This document shows positions 32,368 to 42,000 of a stretch of DNA of 52,623 nucleotides, one piece after another; the first letter of the stretch is position 1, and each line of letters begins with the position of its first letter. The position numbers and the translations under genes were made by a program. The notes beneath the pieces are model-generated. The model was not told where the DNA came from and did not search any database. It saw nothing but the letters and a program-made list of their open reading frames with translations. The DNA is from Opitutia bacterium (lineage in GTDB: Bacteria; Verrucomicrobiota; Verrucomicrobiia; Opitutales; Opitutaceae), in contig CANJCM010000024.1 in the NCBI GenBank assembly GCA_947472765.1, positions 1 to 52,623 on the forward strand. The letters run 5' to 3'.

Positions 32368-33285
32368 TCAGCCTTTGAAAATGCCGTTATGCCAATCGAG
32401 ATACTCGGGCGCGGGCCGGGCATTCTTGTCATCGGGGAGCACGGCCAAAGACTGGCCGTCCAAGTCATAGTAGTGCCGTCCATTCTCGAACTCCTCGCGG
32501 ATGCGGCGGCTAACCTTGACCTTGTAGTCCAGGGTTACCGTGAGGTAGCCGAGATCGAAAAGATTGTGGAGGTCTGAACGAAGCAGGAGCCCGTTTCGAA
32601 TTTCGTGAGGGCCGCTTTTGGCGTAAGGCCGAATGTGGCCGGCCTCCAGGGCGGGCAGTGTCTTTTCGCCGGTGATCGCACAGCGGCGGAAATACGCGTC
32701 GGTGACTTCAACTCTGAACGCTCCTTGTCCCAACCGCGGACGGATGGTCATCGGCGCGCCGTAGCGCGCAGCCGATTCCTCCACGCTACCCAAGAGCCGT
32801 GCGGAAACGCCGTCGGCGAGGCGGGCTCGCACGTCTGCCCAGAGGGCAGCGCCAATCCCAGCGCTGACATCGTAGCCTTTGCCGGTGACGATGTTCTTGC
32901 TCCAGTCGCTTGGGATTGGAATCCACGCATCACGCGGCCAGAAGAACGGCTCAACCAGGACGGTGCAGCCAATCTGCCGGCTCAATTCGTCCGGTGAACG
33001 ATGCTCCAAGATGCGGCGCTCGAACGTTTCGAAATCGGGCACTCCGTTGTTTTCCCCGAATGCCTGCCAGGCGAGCGGCAGCGGGAGAAAGCGGTGACTC
33101 ACAAAAATCCCGCCACCCGCGATGAAGTCCAAGGGAGAGTGCAGCTTGAAAAGAAAGATATCGCCTTGGGTGAGCGCTTTGAAATCAGTCTGACTTCTGG
33201 GCCGCCAAAAATTCACCTCGTCGGGCTTCCGCTCCGCGAGAAATCGGAACCACTCGTTATTGGTGACTCCGACAAAGAGTTTCAT
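32368..33285 (-). CDS. HNH endonuclease with PUA/EVE-like N-terminus
   Basis: 305 residues. The N-terminal segment (KLFVGVTNNEWF, then GDIFLFKLHSPLDFIAGGG) has the feel of a PUA/EVE-type fold used to read modified bases. The C-terminal HNH_2-like region reads RCAITGEKTLPALEAGHIRPY and GLLLRSDLHNLFDLGYL, with the catalytic His in GHIRPY. Its ATG overlaps the McrC stop by ATGA, so it is translated with McrBC. It may restrict DNA marked by a modification or act together with McrBC. Confidence 0.82.
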   Translation of the reverse strand: MKLFVGVTNNEWFRFLAERKPDEVNFWRPRSQTDFKALTQGDIFLFKLHSPLDFIAGGGIFVSHRFLPLPLAWQAFGENNGVPDFETFERRILEHRSPDELSRQIGCTVLVEPFFWPRDAWIPIPSDWSKNIVTGKGYDVSAGIGAALWADVRARLADGVSARLLGSVEESAARYGAPMTIRPRLGQGAFRVEVTDAYFRRCAITGEKTLPALEAGHIRPYAKSGPHEIRNGLLLRSDLHNLFDLGYLTVTLDYKVKVSRRIREEFENGRHYYDLDGQSLAVLPDDKNARPAPEYLDWHNGIFKG

Positions 33286-34367
33286 GCAACCTCAACTGTG
33301 GTCACGTCGGCGGAGCTTGGAACTACGGACAAAAGTGACAACAGCTCTGCGCTGAGTTTCTGCCAGTCCTGATCGAGCCGCACCGACACCACACGAATGC
33401 GGTGACCATGCAGATGCACGTATTCGTCGAACGGCTCGTCGACCGTCGCGTAGAGTAACATCCCGCGAGCTGCTTCCCAACCCGGCTGCCGCTCCTGATT
33501 TTTCAGATAAGTGAAGAGCTGATAGAGATGCCCGGAGATGAAGCTCGTTTTCTCGTAATGGGTCCTCAGCGGCGTCGAATAAAATTTGCAGTCGATGATG
33601 ATTTTATCCTCCGGCGCCTCCAGGCAGATATCGGTCCGCATGGAGGGCAGCAACTGCAGGCCCCCGGGACTGCTTTGGCTTTCATCCAAGGCCCATGCCA
33701 CCTGGGGCCTACTCACCCGATACCCCGACTGCTCCTTGGCAAAGAAATTCCGGACGAATTGCTCGAACAAGTCGCCCATCCGCGCTTCGTCGCGCAGGAA
33801 ATCGCGAAAGCGCGACTCGCCTGGCGTGGTGGAAGGCAGGGCCTGTCGTTGGATGAACTCGCAAACATCGAGAACGAAACGGTAATGCCGCATGTTCCGA
33901 TGCAGTTGCACCTGGCGAAAGGCGCGGGCCTCCAGGCGCAGGGTTGAAAAGGGCTCGAAGAAACCGAACACATCGCGCAACTGTGCTCGTAGATCGGCCT
34001 TCACCTCGCGGTTCCGAAGCATCATCACCAGTGTCGCTCGGATGATCTGATTCGGCAGGATGTCAGCACTCAGTTCGTCGAACTCGCACGTGCGGGCCAG
34101 TGAGCCGATGACGGGCCTTCGCAGTTCTTCCGTCAGCAGAATCTTTCCCCTAGGTAAGGTGCGTCGTTCACGCATCACCAGGTAGTCGCGATGCACGCCG
34201 CGCTTCACTACTTGTTGCGTGCTGCGGATGAGCACGGTGGCGAGAAGGTCCCACACCCGGTCGCAACCCTCCGTTCGAACTTCCGCGTAGTGCTTCTCCT
34301 GGAGGTGATCCAGCGCGTAGCAGAGCAGGAAATAGATATTCTGGATCGGTATCTTTTCCGCACTCAC
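33282..34367 (-). CDS. mcrC: McrC-like nuclease subunit
   Basis: 361 residues starting EKIPIQNIYFLLCYALD, the typical start of McrC. The PD-(D/E)xK core is near 240-260: MRTDICLE then KIIIDCKFYS, giving D...DxK. McrC cuts DNA after McrB has recognised modified cytosines and moved along the DNA. Its ATG overlaps the McrB stop (ATGA at 34364-34367). Confidence 0.9.
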   Translation of the reverse strand: MSAEKIPIQNIYFLLCYALDHLQEKHYAEVRTEGCDRVWDLLATVLIRSTQQVVKRGVHRDYLVMRERRTLPRGKILLTEELRRPVIGSLARTCEFDELSADILPNQIIRATLVMMLRNREVKADLRAQLRDVFGFFEPFSTLRLEARAFRQVQLHRNMRHYRFVLDVCEFIQRQALPSTTPGESRFRDFLRDEARMGDLFEQFVRNFFAKEQSGYRVSRPQVAWALDESQSSPGGLQLLPSMRTDICLEAPEDKIIIDCKFYSTPLRTHYEKTSFISGHLYQLFTYLKNQERQPGWEAARGMLLYATVDEPFDEYVHLHGHRIRVVSVRLDQDWQKLSAELLSLLSVVPSSADVTTVEVA

Positions 34368-37279
34368 GCGAGCAGTTTGCGGATCTCCGCGATTTCAGTC
34401 TCCGCCAATTGATGCCGCTCTGACTTTTCCATCCAATACTCGACCAGCAACGGCCTGATATCATACTCCAGCACGCTTTCGAGCCACTCCTTCGGATCAG
34501 ACATTCCCTTTGGCGGGCAAAGGTAGCTGTGACCGATGCAGAAGCCTTCGCCGAGATCAGCGCTGTCCTGACGGATTTTGTCATTCAGTCGCTGCACACA
34601 TCCGATGAGAACTTCCGCCAACGCGAGCGGCACATTGTTTTCCACGAGGTGTAATTTGAATTTGGCCGACCCGATCTCCGGCCGCAACGAGACGAACGCG
34701 AACCGTCGGCGGAGCGCGTAGTCCACCATCGCAAGCGAACGATCGGCGGTGTTCATCAACCCGATGATGTGCACGTTCGGGGGAACGTAGAATTTGGGCG
34801 TGCCCGGATCGTCGTAGGCGAGCGGAAGGGCGTAGCGCTCTTCGCGTTTGTCGGCCTCAATGAGCATCATCAGCTCGCCGAGAATCTTACTCAGGTTACC
34901 ACGGTTGATTTCGTCGATGACAAACACCCATGGGCGGCGGATGTCTTCGGCCGCGCGTTCGCAGAACGACAGAAAAATGCCTTTCCGGGGAACGAATGCC
35001 CCCGTGGTCGTTGGGCGGAGTCCTTGGATGAACTCCTCGTAGCCGTAGGACTGGTGAAACTGCACCATCTGGACTCGCGCTGGGTCGATTTTGCCCATGA
35101 GCGCATACGCGAGCGTTTGCGCAACGAACGTCTTCCCGACGCCCGGAGGACCTTGCAAGATGACGTTTTTCTTCCGCCGCAATTGGTCCAGGATTCCGTC
35201 GAACTGCTGATCGGGCATGAAGAGATGCTGCAACGCCACCTCTCGATCAAAATCCTCCAGTTCGACTGTAGGCGCTGCCAACAGATCGGAAACACCTGTC
35301 GCCGCGCCATCGAGATTTGTGCCATACAATTCCTCAATCAGGTCCGGTTCTCCGAGCGCTTCCAGTATCCGCTTCGAGAAGTCAGGGTAAGGCGTGATAC
35401 TCGTGAGCGTCTTCACGGTCATTGAACCGTCGAATTCGACCACGCCGCGCCGCAGCCACTGGACTTTTCGCAGGTGATGATACTCCTCGCGATCAGGACG
35501 GTGCAGGTATTCGGAGGTGACCCTGCCAACCCCGAGCAGTTTATAGCGGCCTTGCTTGGCTACGACGATGTCGCCTGGCGCGATCACGTGGGCAAACTCC
35601 CAGCAACAGCGTGCATCATTGGTGCGTCGGCCCTCGGATTTGTCGTGCGCTTGCAGCGCGGTTTCGATGGCGCCCTGTGAGCGGTATCCCTTGAGGTCGC
35701 CGAGCGAGTCCCAACCGATGCCGACAATCCCGTCGCGATAAAATTCTTCCCACAGCCGCGCCTTCTCTCCTGGCGCTATCTGCCAGATGTTTTTGGCCCG
35801 CATGGTGACGGCCGGCGTCGCTGCAACGGGCGCCGTGGGCTCGCTCACGAAAGGCGCGTCGTCCTTAGCTGGGCCCGTGTCTTGATCGTAACCCTGGCAC
35901 AATGCCCACATGAACGACTGCACGTCGACCCAATCGGTCGGTTGCTTGGCTGAGGCGATATCCCAAAATGCGCGACCAAACCGGATGATTTGATTGTAGC
36001 TGCTGGCTGTTGGCCGGCCGGATTCCAGTTCCCAGCCCACTTTTCCTGCGAGTCCGCGATAGTAGCTGATTTTGACGGGGAAGTAATCCGATGGCCGCAG
36101 TGCCCACAACAAGAGGGAGATAGTATCCCAGGCCGCGTCGAGTCGGTGGCGTGCGAGCGTATTGAAAACAGGAAGTAGCGTGTCGAAACCCGCGTAGGGC
36201 ACCTCTGTGGCGTCCACAAATGTGGCCAAGACGTCCGCCAGCACTTCCGGTCGGTCCGAGCCAATGCTGGGCCGCCACGACTGGAAACTAGCGATGTTAA
36301 GCGCTCCGACAGACTTCATCGCGACGTCAATGGCGGCACGAGCATCGCCAGCCTGGAGCAATCGCTTCATTTCCTCGCGCCCGCCCAGCTCGGCAAATTT
36401 CTGCAATCCCTTTCGCTTGTAGTTGGTCTCTTGAGCAGGAAACGCCTCTCCTGGTTGAGAGAAATCCTTAAAGTCAGGATATCTTCCCATGAAAGCGGCC
36501 CAAAGCTTCGCCTTGGTAGCGTCATCCACTTCGAACGGAATGTCTCCCACCGTCTCGCAATATCGCCAAGCGTTATGCGATTCCTGAACAAAATCAGCGG
36601 AAAGGAGGCTCCGCACGCCGTTCAAGACGGTGTCGAGTGATGCCTTGTCCGTAACCTCCACCCAAACGTTCTTCGCTTTGAGATACTGCACCGTCGTCGC
36701 AGCGAGAGGGAGACACTCGGTTGGCGCCAGCCAGAAGAGGCCGGTCGTGAGTTTGCCCACGCCAATGGTGTGGATTGCGAGGCATCGCTCTAAAAGCTGA
36801 GGTGAAACCGCCGCCCATTTCTGTTCAATCACCGTGCGGGCCAGTTTCCATAGCGCGGGAATGTCGTCGGGAGATCGGCGGTAGAGAAACGGAAAGAACC
36901 AGGCGTTCTGAGGATGGAGAGTCGGTATGCCGTCGAAGTCTCGCGGCAGCGGAGCATGGAGGCCCCACTTCTCTCTTAGATAAGTCCAGTTCTTCACCCG
37001 GTTTTGCGCGGTGAGCGAACGGTTGAAGACGGCAAAAAATGTGAACGGATCGATCTCCGCCAGCGGCGCCTGAGAGCCCTCCGTAGGACGATCGGTGAGC
37101 GGGACGACGTTGAGGCCCTGCCGTTCCATATCGGAAAGCAATGCGATCAGCTCCGGCTGTCGTTTTTCGAAATCGAGAAGCCGGGTAGCGGCTTCAGTGT
37201 GGAGGGGGAGCCAAGAGAACATGTGGAGCGCTTGAAGATGGCGTCTAGGGTCAGAGAAGATCGCGATGATCACGGGCAA
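34364..37279 (-). CDS. mcrB: McrB-like GTPase/ATPase with long N-terminal sensor region
   Basis: 971 residues. The C-terminal AAA+ motor has Walker A GPPGVGKTF near 710, Walker B VFVIDEINRGNLSK, and MNTADRS near 840, the NTAD-type signature of McrB. Before it lies an EVE/PUA-like domain (about 500-640: IWQIAPGEKARLWEEFYRDG, GDIVVAKQG, LLGVGRV), a fold that reads modified bases. The first 480 residues are an uncharacterised region rich in hydrophobic and Trp residues. McrB hydrolyses GTP and loads the McrC nuclease. The start overlaps the small 102-residue gene by 29 bp; Met at 37222 is an alternative start. Confidence 0.88.
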   Translation of the reverse strand: MPVIIAIFSDPRRHLQALHMFSWLPLHTEAATRLLDFEKRQPELIALLSDMERQGLNVVPLTDRPTEGSQAPLAEIDPFTFFAVFNRSLTAQNRVKNWTYLREKWGLHAPLPRDFDGIPTLHPQNAWFFPFLYRRSPDDIPALWKLARTVIEQKWAAVSPQLLERCLAIHTIGVGKLTTGLFWLAPTECLPLAATTVQYLKAKNVWVEVTDKASLDTVLNGVRSLLSADFVQESHNAWRYCETVGDIPFEVDDATKAKLWAAFMGRYPDFKDFSQPGEAFPAQETNYKRKGLQKFAELGGREEMKRLLQAGDARAAIDVAMKSVGALNIASFQSWRPSIGSDRPEVLADVLATFVDATEVPYAGFDTLLPVFNTLARHRLDAAWDTISLLLWALRPSDYFPVKISYYRGLAGKVGWELESGRPTASSYNQIIRFGRAFWDIASAKQPTDWVDVQSFMWALCQGYDQDTGPAKDDAPFVSEPTAPVAATPAVTMRAKNIWQIAPGEKARLWEEFYRDGIVGIGWDSLGDLKGYRSQGAIETALQAHDKSEGRRTNDARCCWEFAHVIAPGDIVVAKQGRYKLLGVGRVTSEYLHRPDREEYHHLRKVQWLRRGVVEFDGSMTVKTLTSITPYPDFSKRILEALGEPDLIEELYGTNLDGAATGVSDLLAAPTVELEDFDREVALQHLFMPDQQFDGILDQLRRKKNVILQGPPGVGKTFVAQTLAYALMGKIDPARVQMVQFHQSYGYEEFIQGLRPTTTGAFVPRKGIFLSFCERAAEDIRRPWVFVIDEINRGNLSKILGELMMLIEADKREERYALPLAYDDPGTPKFYVPPNVHIIGLMNTADRSLAMVDYALRRRFAFVSLRPEIGSAKFKLHLVENNVPLALAEVLIGCVQRLNDKIRQDSADLGEGFCIGHSYLCPPKGMSDPKEWLESVLEYDIRPLLVEYWMEKSERHQLAETEIAEIRKLLA

Positions 37280-37559
37280 ACGCCATCAGGTCGGCTGGAG
37301 TGATTTTCCACCGGCCAGTGGTCGGTCTGTAACCTTTAAGCGTACCAAGTAAACCGTAGCCCATGCGAAGCATGTGTTCGCCAAAATCGAAGCCGACGGT
37401 GAGCGAGACCGGCGCCAATTCGCTCCTGCGATCTGCCAGCGCCTGAGCAGCCTCAAGTTGGATGCCTGGCGCGGCGTGGATCACTCGCCGTTGCGCGCTC
37501 CGAATCAGCGCGGCGATTCGACGGGAGGACAAGGCGGAAAGTACCGGTGGCACGCTCAT
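37251..37559 (-). CDS. Short PLD-like N-terminal fragment fused to an excisionase-like end
   Basis: 102 residues. Residues 1-70 (RIAALIRSAQRRVIHAAPGIQ, then TVGFDFGEHMLRMGYG) resemble the beginning of a phospholipase D-like family of conserved prokaryotic proteins. The catalytic HKD motif that would come later is missing. The end (KGYRPTTGRWKITPADLMAFARDH) looks like a MerR/excisionase-type DNA-binding segment. It is therefore either a small novel regulator or a truncated fusion. It overlaps McrB by 29 bp and starts 38 bp after the SMC-like ATPase gene, within the same transcript. Confidence 0.55.
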   Translation of the reverse strand: MSVPPVLSALSSRRIAALIRSAQRRVIHAAPGIQLEAAQALADRRSELAPVSLTVGFDFGEHMLRMGYGLLGTLKGYRPTTGRWKITPADLMAFARDHRDLL

Positions 37560-37597
37560 ACTAGGAATCTGTTTTCAGGCAGCAGAATTTTAGTTTC

Positions 37598-39085
37598 CTA
37601 TGAAAACCGAAACCGCTCTAGATCTTCGACCGCTTGAATAGCGACAGTGAGTTCGCGTGAAGTAAGCGATGTCACGCGCGAATGGCTGAGTTCATTTAAG
37701 ACCACCGAGCGAACGGCTTCGATCCGGCTCACTAGGTGAGGATCGATGAACGGGGGTTTTCGGGCAGCTAGATCGTCGTTGTTTCGCGCAACGATCCCCT
37801 GCCAGAGGTCGTCGGCAGAGACATATTTTGGGTTGCTCCGAAAGCGCACGCGCACGGCTTTCTCAGAGCACGTTTTTCTAAGACGCTTTTCCAGCGCAGC
37901 ACGGGCGTATACCGCCGATGCCTTGAGGTCACCGGCCGCCAAGTATTGCTTGGCGCGCTCCAGGTCGCGGGCGTCCGTTTCCAACCTGGGGGCGCTGCCG
38001 TAATGGGGATGCGGAGCGTCGAAGAGACGGATGTAGGCCCAATCGCCCACGTGCTCCGTGAACTCGCGCGCCATCTCGAACCACACCGGATCATGCGTAA
38101 GTAGGACAATTTGCCAGTCACCGAACTCTGCCCGCAACATTTCAAGAAGGGGCATCCGATTGCTTAGATCTAATCCAATGAGAACATCGTCGAGCACCAT
38201 GAGCCGCGGCTTCGTTGGATCCGGTGGTATGCCTGTCCGCAATGCCGCGGCGTGAAGTGCCAAAGCGAGCGCTGTCAGGCGCGCTTCATTGAGTTCATTC
38301 TGGTATTCATGAAGGGGCTGGTTGCGAAAATGGACGTCGAGCCAAAGCTCTGTTGCGTGCGGACCACGGTGATTTGCTGCTGGCCCGACCCCTGGGAGGA
38401 CGAGTTGAATTGAGAGATCGGTCCCTAAATAGGTGGTCAGCAGGCGCTGTGTTTCCGCCTGCAATGCCTCAAGCTGGGCTCGGAGAGAATTGTTGAAATC
38501 GGTGAGCAGCGCCAGGGTCCGGGATCTCCGCCGGTGAGTTGCAGGCTGCCAGCGCCAGCGAGGGACGCCGTCGGGTCCGTTTGAACTCACGCGGTGAGGG
38601 AACGCAGCGAGTGCTTGTTTCCATAATTCGCCGATGGTGGTTGTTCTGCCCGCGAGCGGGATCGCCAAGTCACGCCAGAGTTCATGGACCACGAGATCGA
38701 AGATGTTCACTCGATTTCTTCCGTGAAGAAAATTGGTGCGGAGCAGTGCTCGATAGTCGAGGCAACCTTTGCGGCGCGCGGTTTGAGCCACGACATCAAC
38801 GGCCGTGGGGCGTTCGGCGCCATATGGCCACACATGCCTATTGCCGTCGGAAAACGTCGCAGCGACGAAACCGTCCGTCTGAGGTGAATAACGGTGCTTA
38901 AACTGATGGAACGGACGTGGTGATGCAGAAATCTCGAAGAACTCCCTTAGCGCATGAAAAACCGAGGTTTTCCCACTCCCGTTCTCACCATAAATCAGAA
39001 CATTTCTTCCGCCGAATTCGAAGACATAGGGATCGGGCCCAGGGAAGGCGCGAAAGTCGTCGACTTCAAGGCGGGTGATTTTCAC
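37598..39085 (-). CDS. SMC/RecF-like ABC ATPase
   Basis: 495 residues. Walker A GENGSGKTS is at 33-41; the ABC signature-like region is LNEARLTALALALHAA; Walker B is RLMVLDDVLIGLD near 292-304; the H-loop is VLLTHD. The C-terminal third (about 370-495) has an ERAKQYLAAGDLKASAVYARAALEKRLRK helix pair and RSVVLNELSHS, resembling HEPN-type or ABC-associated C-terminal domains. Stand-alone ABC ATPases of this type work in defence (for example the OLD- or PARIS-like groups) together with nucleases. Its ATG overlaps the methylase stop (ATGA at 39082-39085). Confidence 0.82.
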   Translation of the reverse strand: MKITRLEVDDFRAFPGPDPYVFEFGGRNVLIYGENGSGKTSVFHALREFFEISASPRPFHQFKHRYSPQTDGFVAATFSDGNRHVWPYGAERPTAVDVVAQTARRKGCLDYRALLRTNFLHGRNRVNIFDLVVHELWRDLAIPLAGRTTTIGELWKQALAAFPHRVSSNGPDGVPRWRWQPATHRRRSRTLALLTDFNNSLRAQLEALQAETQRLLTTYLGTDLSIQLVLPGVGPAANHRGPHATELWLDVHFRNQPLHEYQNELNEARLTALALALHAAALRTGIPPDPTKPRLMVLDDVLIGLDLSNRMPLLEMLRAEFGDWQIVLLTHDPVWFEMAREFTEHVGDWAYIRLFDAPHPHYGSAPRLETDARDLERAKQYLAAGDLKASAVYARAALEKRLRKTCSEKAVRVRFRSNPKYVSADDLWQGIVARNNDDLAARKPPFIDPHLVSRIEAVRSVVLNELSHSRVTSLTSRELTVAIQAVEDLERFRFS

Positions 39086-42000
39086 GCGGTCTTGCCCTCG
39101 ATGATCCGAACGATTTTGAGGTCTCCAAGAGAGAACAACGCAGCCCGGAGAGGGTGTTCAATGTCGTTAAGCTCCTCGAATTTCTTTCGGAGGGTGGAGA
39201 GACGGTCCTTTTCGGGGACCTTCGTGACGTCCGGGACATCAGCGGAGGCGACGAGGTCGAAGAGGCGGAGGCCGGCGGCGTGCAGCTCCTCCGGGAAATA
39301 CAGCTCATAGACCAGCCCGTTCAGGATCTGCTCCCAATACGCCTGCATCAAGGGATCCCGCGTCGTTTGCTCGGAGGGGTGTTCGGCAAGATAGCGCCGG
39401 GAGCCCACCAAAGTATCGACGAGCAACTCGATCCGCCCCACCTGTTCAGCCTTGGCATCGGCGATCGGAAGGCCGCTGATGAAACGGGACTCATAGCTAT
39501 ACCAGCCACCACGCATTTGAGTCGCGACCTGATGATGAAAGAAGTCTACGGTGCGACTATTGAGCAAGGCGAGCAGCCACCTGGAGCTAACACCCTCTCG
39601 CGGCAGGATTCCGTAGCCGCCGGCGACGCCTCCGGTGAAGAAAAGCTCGCCTGTGTCGTCGAACCCGAAGGATGCGGTAAACGCGAGATCGGGTGTGAAC
39701 AGCTTGGGTAGCGGCATAACGTCCAGTGCTTGGCTGCGACCGTAAGCATACCAACCATCGCCTCGGAAAGACCCATCTTCGCGCTCCTCAAGATACTTTT
39801 TGTTCGCGGTAAGATATGCCCAAGTGAGCGGGTGTTTTTTCTTGAGGGTCGAAGCTGTAATGAGCGTGGCATTGCCGTCCGAGTCGGCTGCGTAAGGAAA
39901 CAAAATCAGTCGGTCGGTCTTTGAGAGAAGGTAGGCACGACTATCGCCACCTTTGATGAGGGGATGGAACAGATCGGGCTCAACTTCATGCTCGCGGTCG
40001 GTCTGCGGCGAATAAACCAAAAGCTTCGACTGTGTGCGACACCTCTCCTCAACAATGTAGATTTTGTCCGCGCTGGTCTTGAAACCTTGGAAGATTCGGG
40101 AAGTAACGTCTTCCAGTGTCCGCTTGTGAGTTTGGAGGCGCTCAAAGACCGCACGCGCCGATCCGACTGTAAAATTCCACTCGGCCTTTCCGATTCCCGT
40201 CGCGGCAAACTTTCCATCGACGCCCGCAAGCGATGCCTTCCAGGCCTCCAAGTCCGCAGCTTTGACAAACCGGCATTCGGCGGTGCCACCTTTCGCGAGG
40301 AAAAGGAGACAGGTGTAGATACTCGCTCCTGGAAACACCTGTTGTTCGCCAAAATGAACGACGTGTCGGAGATGTCTGCCAGTCGCGATGACTTCGCGGA
40401 CAGGCTCGCCATACTGAGCATTGAAGAATTTGTGCGGACAGATGTAGGCGAGGTGGCCGTCGGATTTGAGCAGGCTTAGACCGGCCTCGATGAACACGAC
40501 GTAGATGTCGTAGTTGCCTTTGGCGGCGCTGGCATAGTGCTCCTTGTAGAACTCGACGGCACCTGGGCTACTCTGCTTCAGCGTCTGGATGCGGATGTAC
40601 GGCGGATTGCCGATGACAATGTCGAAGCCAGCCCCGCCCTTGTTGTATTCTGCAATCAGAGCAACTTCGGCCTGCGACTTGCCGAACATCCATTCGTTAT
40701 CGAAGAAGTCGGCGTGCGCGTTCTGATCGTAAGGATCCCAGTCTGCAAGCATGGTCGCGCTCGCCGCGGGCAGTCCATTCTGCTTGAGGAGTGAAGCAAG
40801 ACGACCGCGCAGCTCCGCATCACGTTCGCGACATTTCCGCTTAGCCTGCGGGCTTCGCGCATTGAAGTGCTCGTGGCGAACCTGCTCAAGTTCCTGTCGC
40901 AGCGGACGGGTCTCCTGATCCAGCAGGTCGAACTGATGCGCTTCGGCCTTCTCGATGGGGATGAGGGTGTTGGCGGCGACGAGGCGGGTTTCGAGGTTGG
41001 GCAGCGGGCGGACACCAAGATTGGGCGCCGCGGACTCCACCTTTTGATCCACCACCAGCGAAATGAAGAAGCGGAGTTTCGCGATCTGGGTGGCGATGGG
41101 CTGGATGTCCACGCCGTAGATCGAGTTCTCGATGAGGTAAAGTTTCCGGGCGAAATCGAGGGCATGATAGCGGGTGTCGAAGGATTTTTCGATGTCGGCG
41201 ATGCGGGCGTCGCAGGCGGCGAGTTCGTCCCTGGCGGTGTTGGACGTTTCGAGAAGGGAACGGTAGCGACGGGCCTCGGCGAGGCGGTCGCGTTTCCAGG
41301 ATTCGTTGTTGGAGTCGAGTTTCTGGAGGAGATCCACGAGGCGGTGGAGCGCGCCCATGGGGAAGGCGCCGGAGCCGCAGGCGGGGTCGAGGATTTTGAC
41401 TTTGCCGATGGCGGCGATGAGGGCGTCGCGGGTGTCGGGCTTGATGTCGCGGAGCGTGGCCTTGTTGGAGAAGAGGTCGTCGAGGGCCGCCTTGCAGCGC
41501 GGCACCTGGGTGGCGAGGTAGGACTTGAGGGCCTCGTCCACCATGTAGCTGACGATTTCGCGCGGGGTGTAGAAGGCGCCGAGGGCTTTACGGGCGGTGG
41601 TGCGGGTGTCCTCGTTGTAGGAGGCGAGGAGGTTTTCGAAGACCTTGCCGAGCAGCTCGGGGTCGAGTGCGATTTCTTCTTCGAGCGGAGTATTCTCCTC
41701 GATGGTGAATTTGTAGCGGGAGAGGATTTCAATCAGGCCGCGGACCTTCGCCTTCTTGGAGCGGGCGGTGCGTTTGTCCTCCTCCCCGTAGTCGCGAGAA
41801 AGATCGACGGTGCGCTCCGGGCCAAAGAAGAGATCGTTGGGGAGATGGCAGGCGAGCTTCGGGTTGTCAGAAAACCCATCGAGGATCGTGTTGAATCGAC
41901 CTTTTCCGGTCTTGTCGTCGAGACAGTCGAAGAGGCCGCCGTTTAGGAACGGGACACGAGCAGCGAACTTGAGCCAGTCCGCTGGATTACGGAAGGCCGC

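Noticed and set aside
31424-33285. A retron or reverse-transcriptase unit near the HNH genes
   Set aside because: No YxDD motif or msr/msd-like structure is seen; both proteins are HNH nucleases.
40867-41946. A 359-codon + strand frame opposite the methylase gene
   Set aside because: Its Gly/Val/Glu-rich composition is the mirror of the methylase gene; the - strand has the SAM-binding and NPPY motifs.
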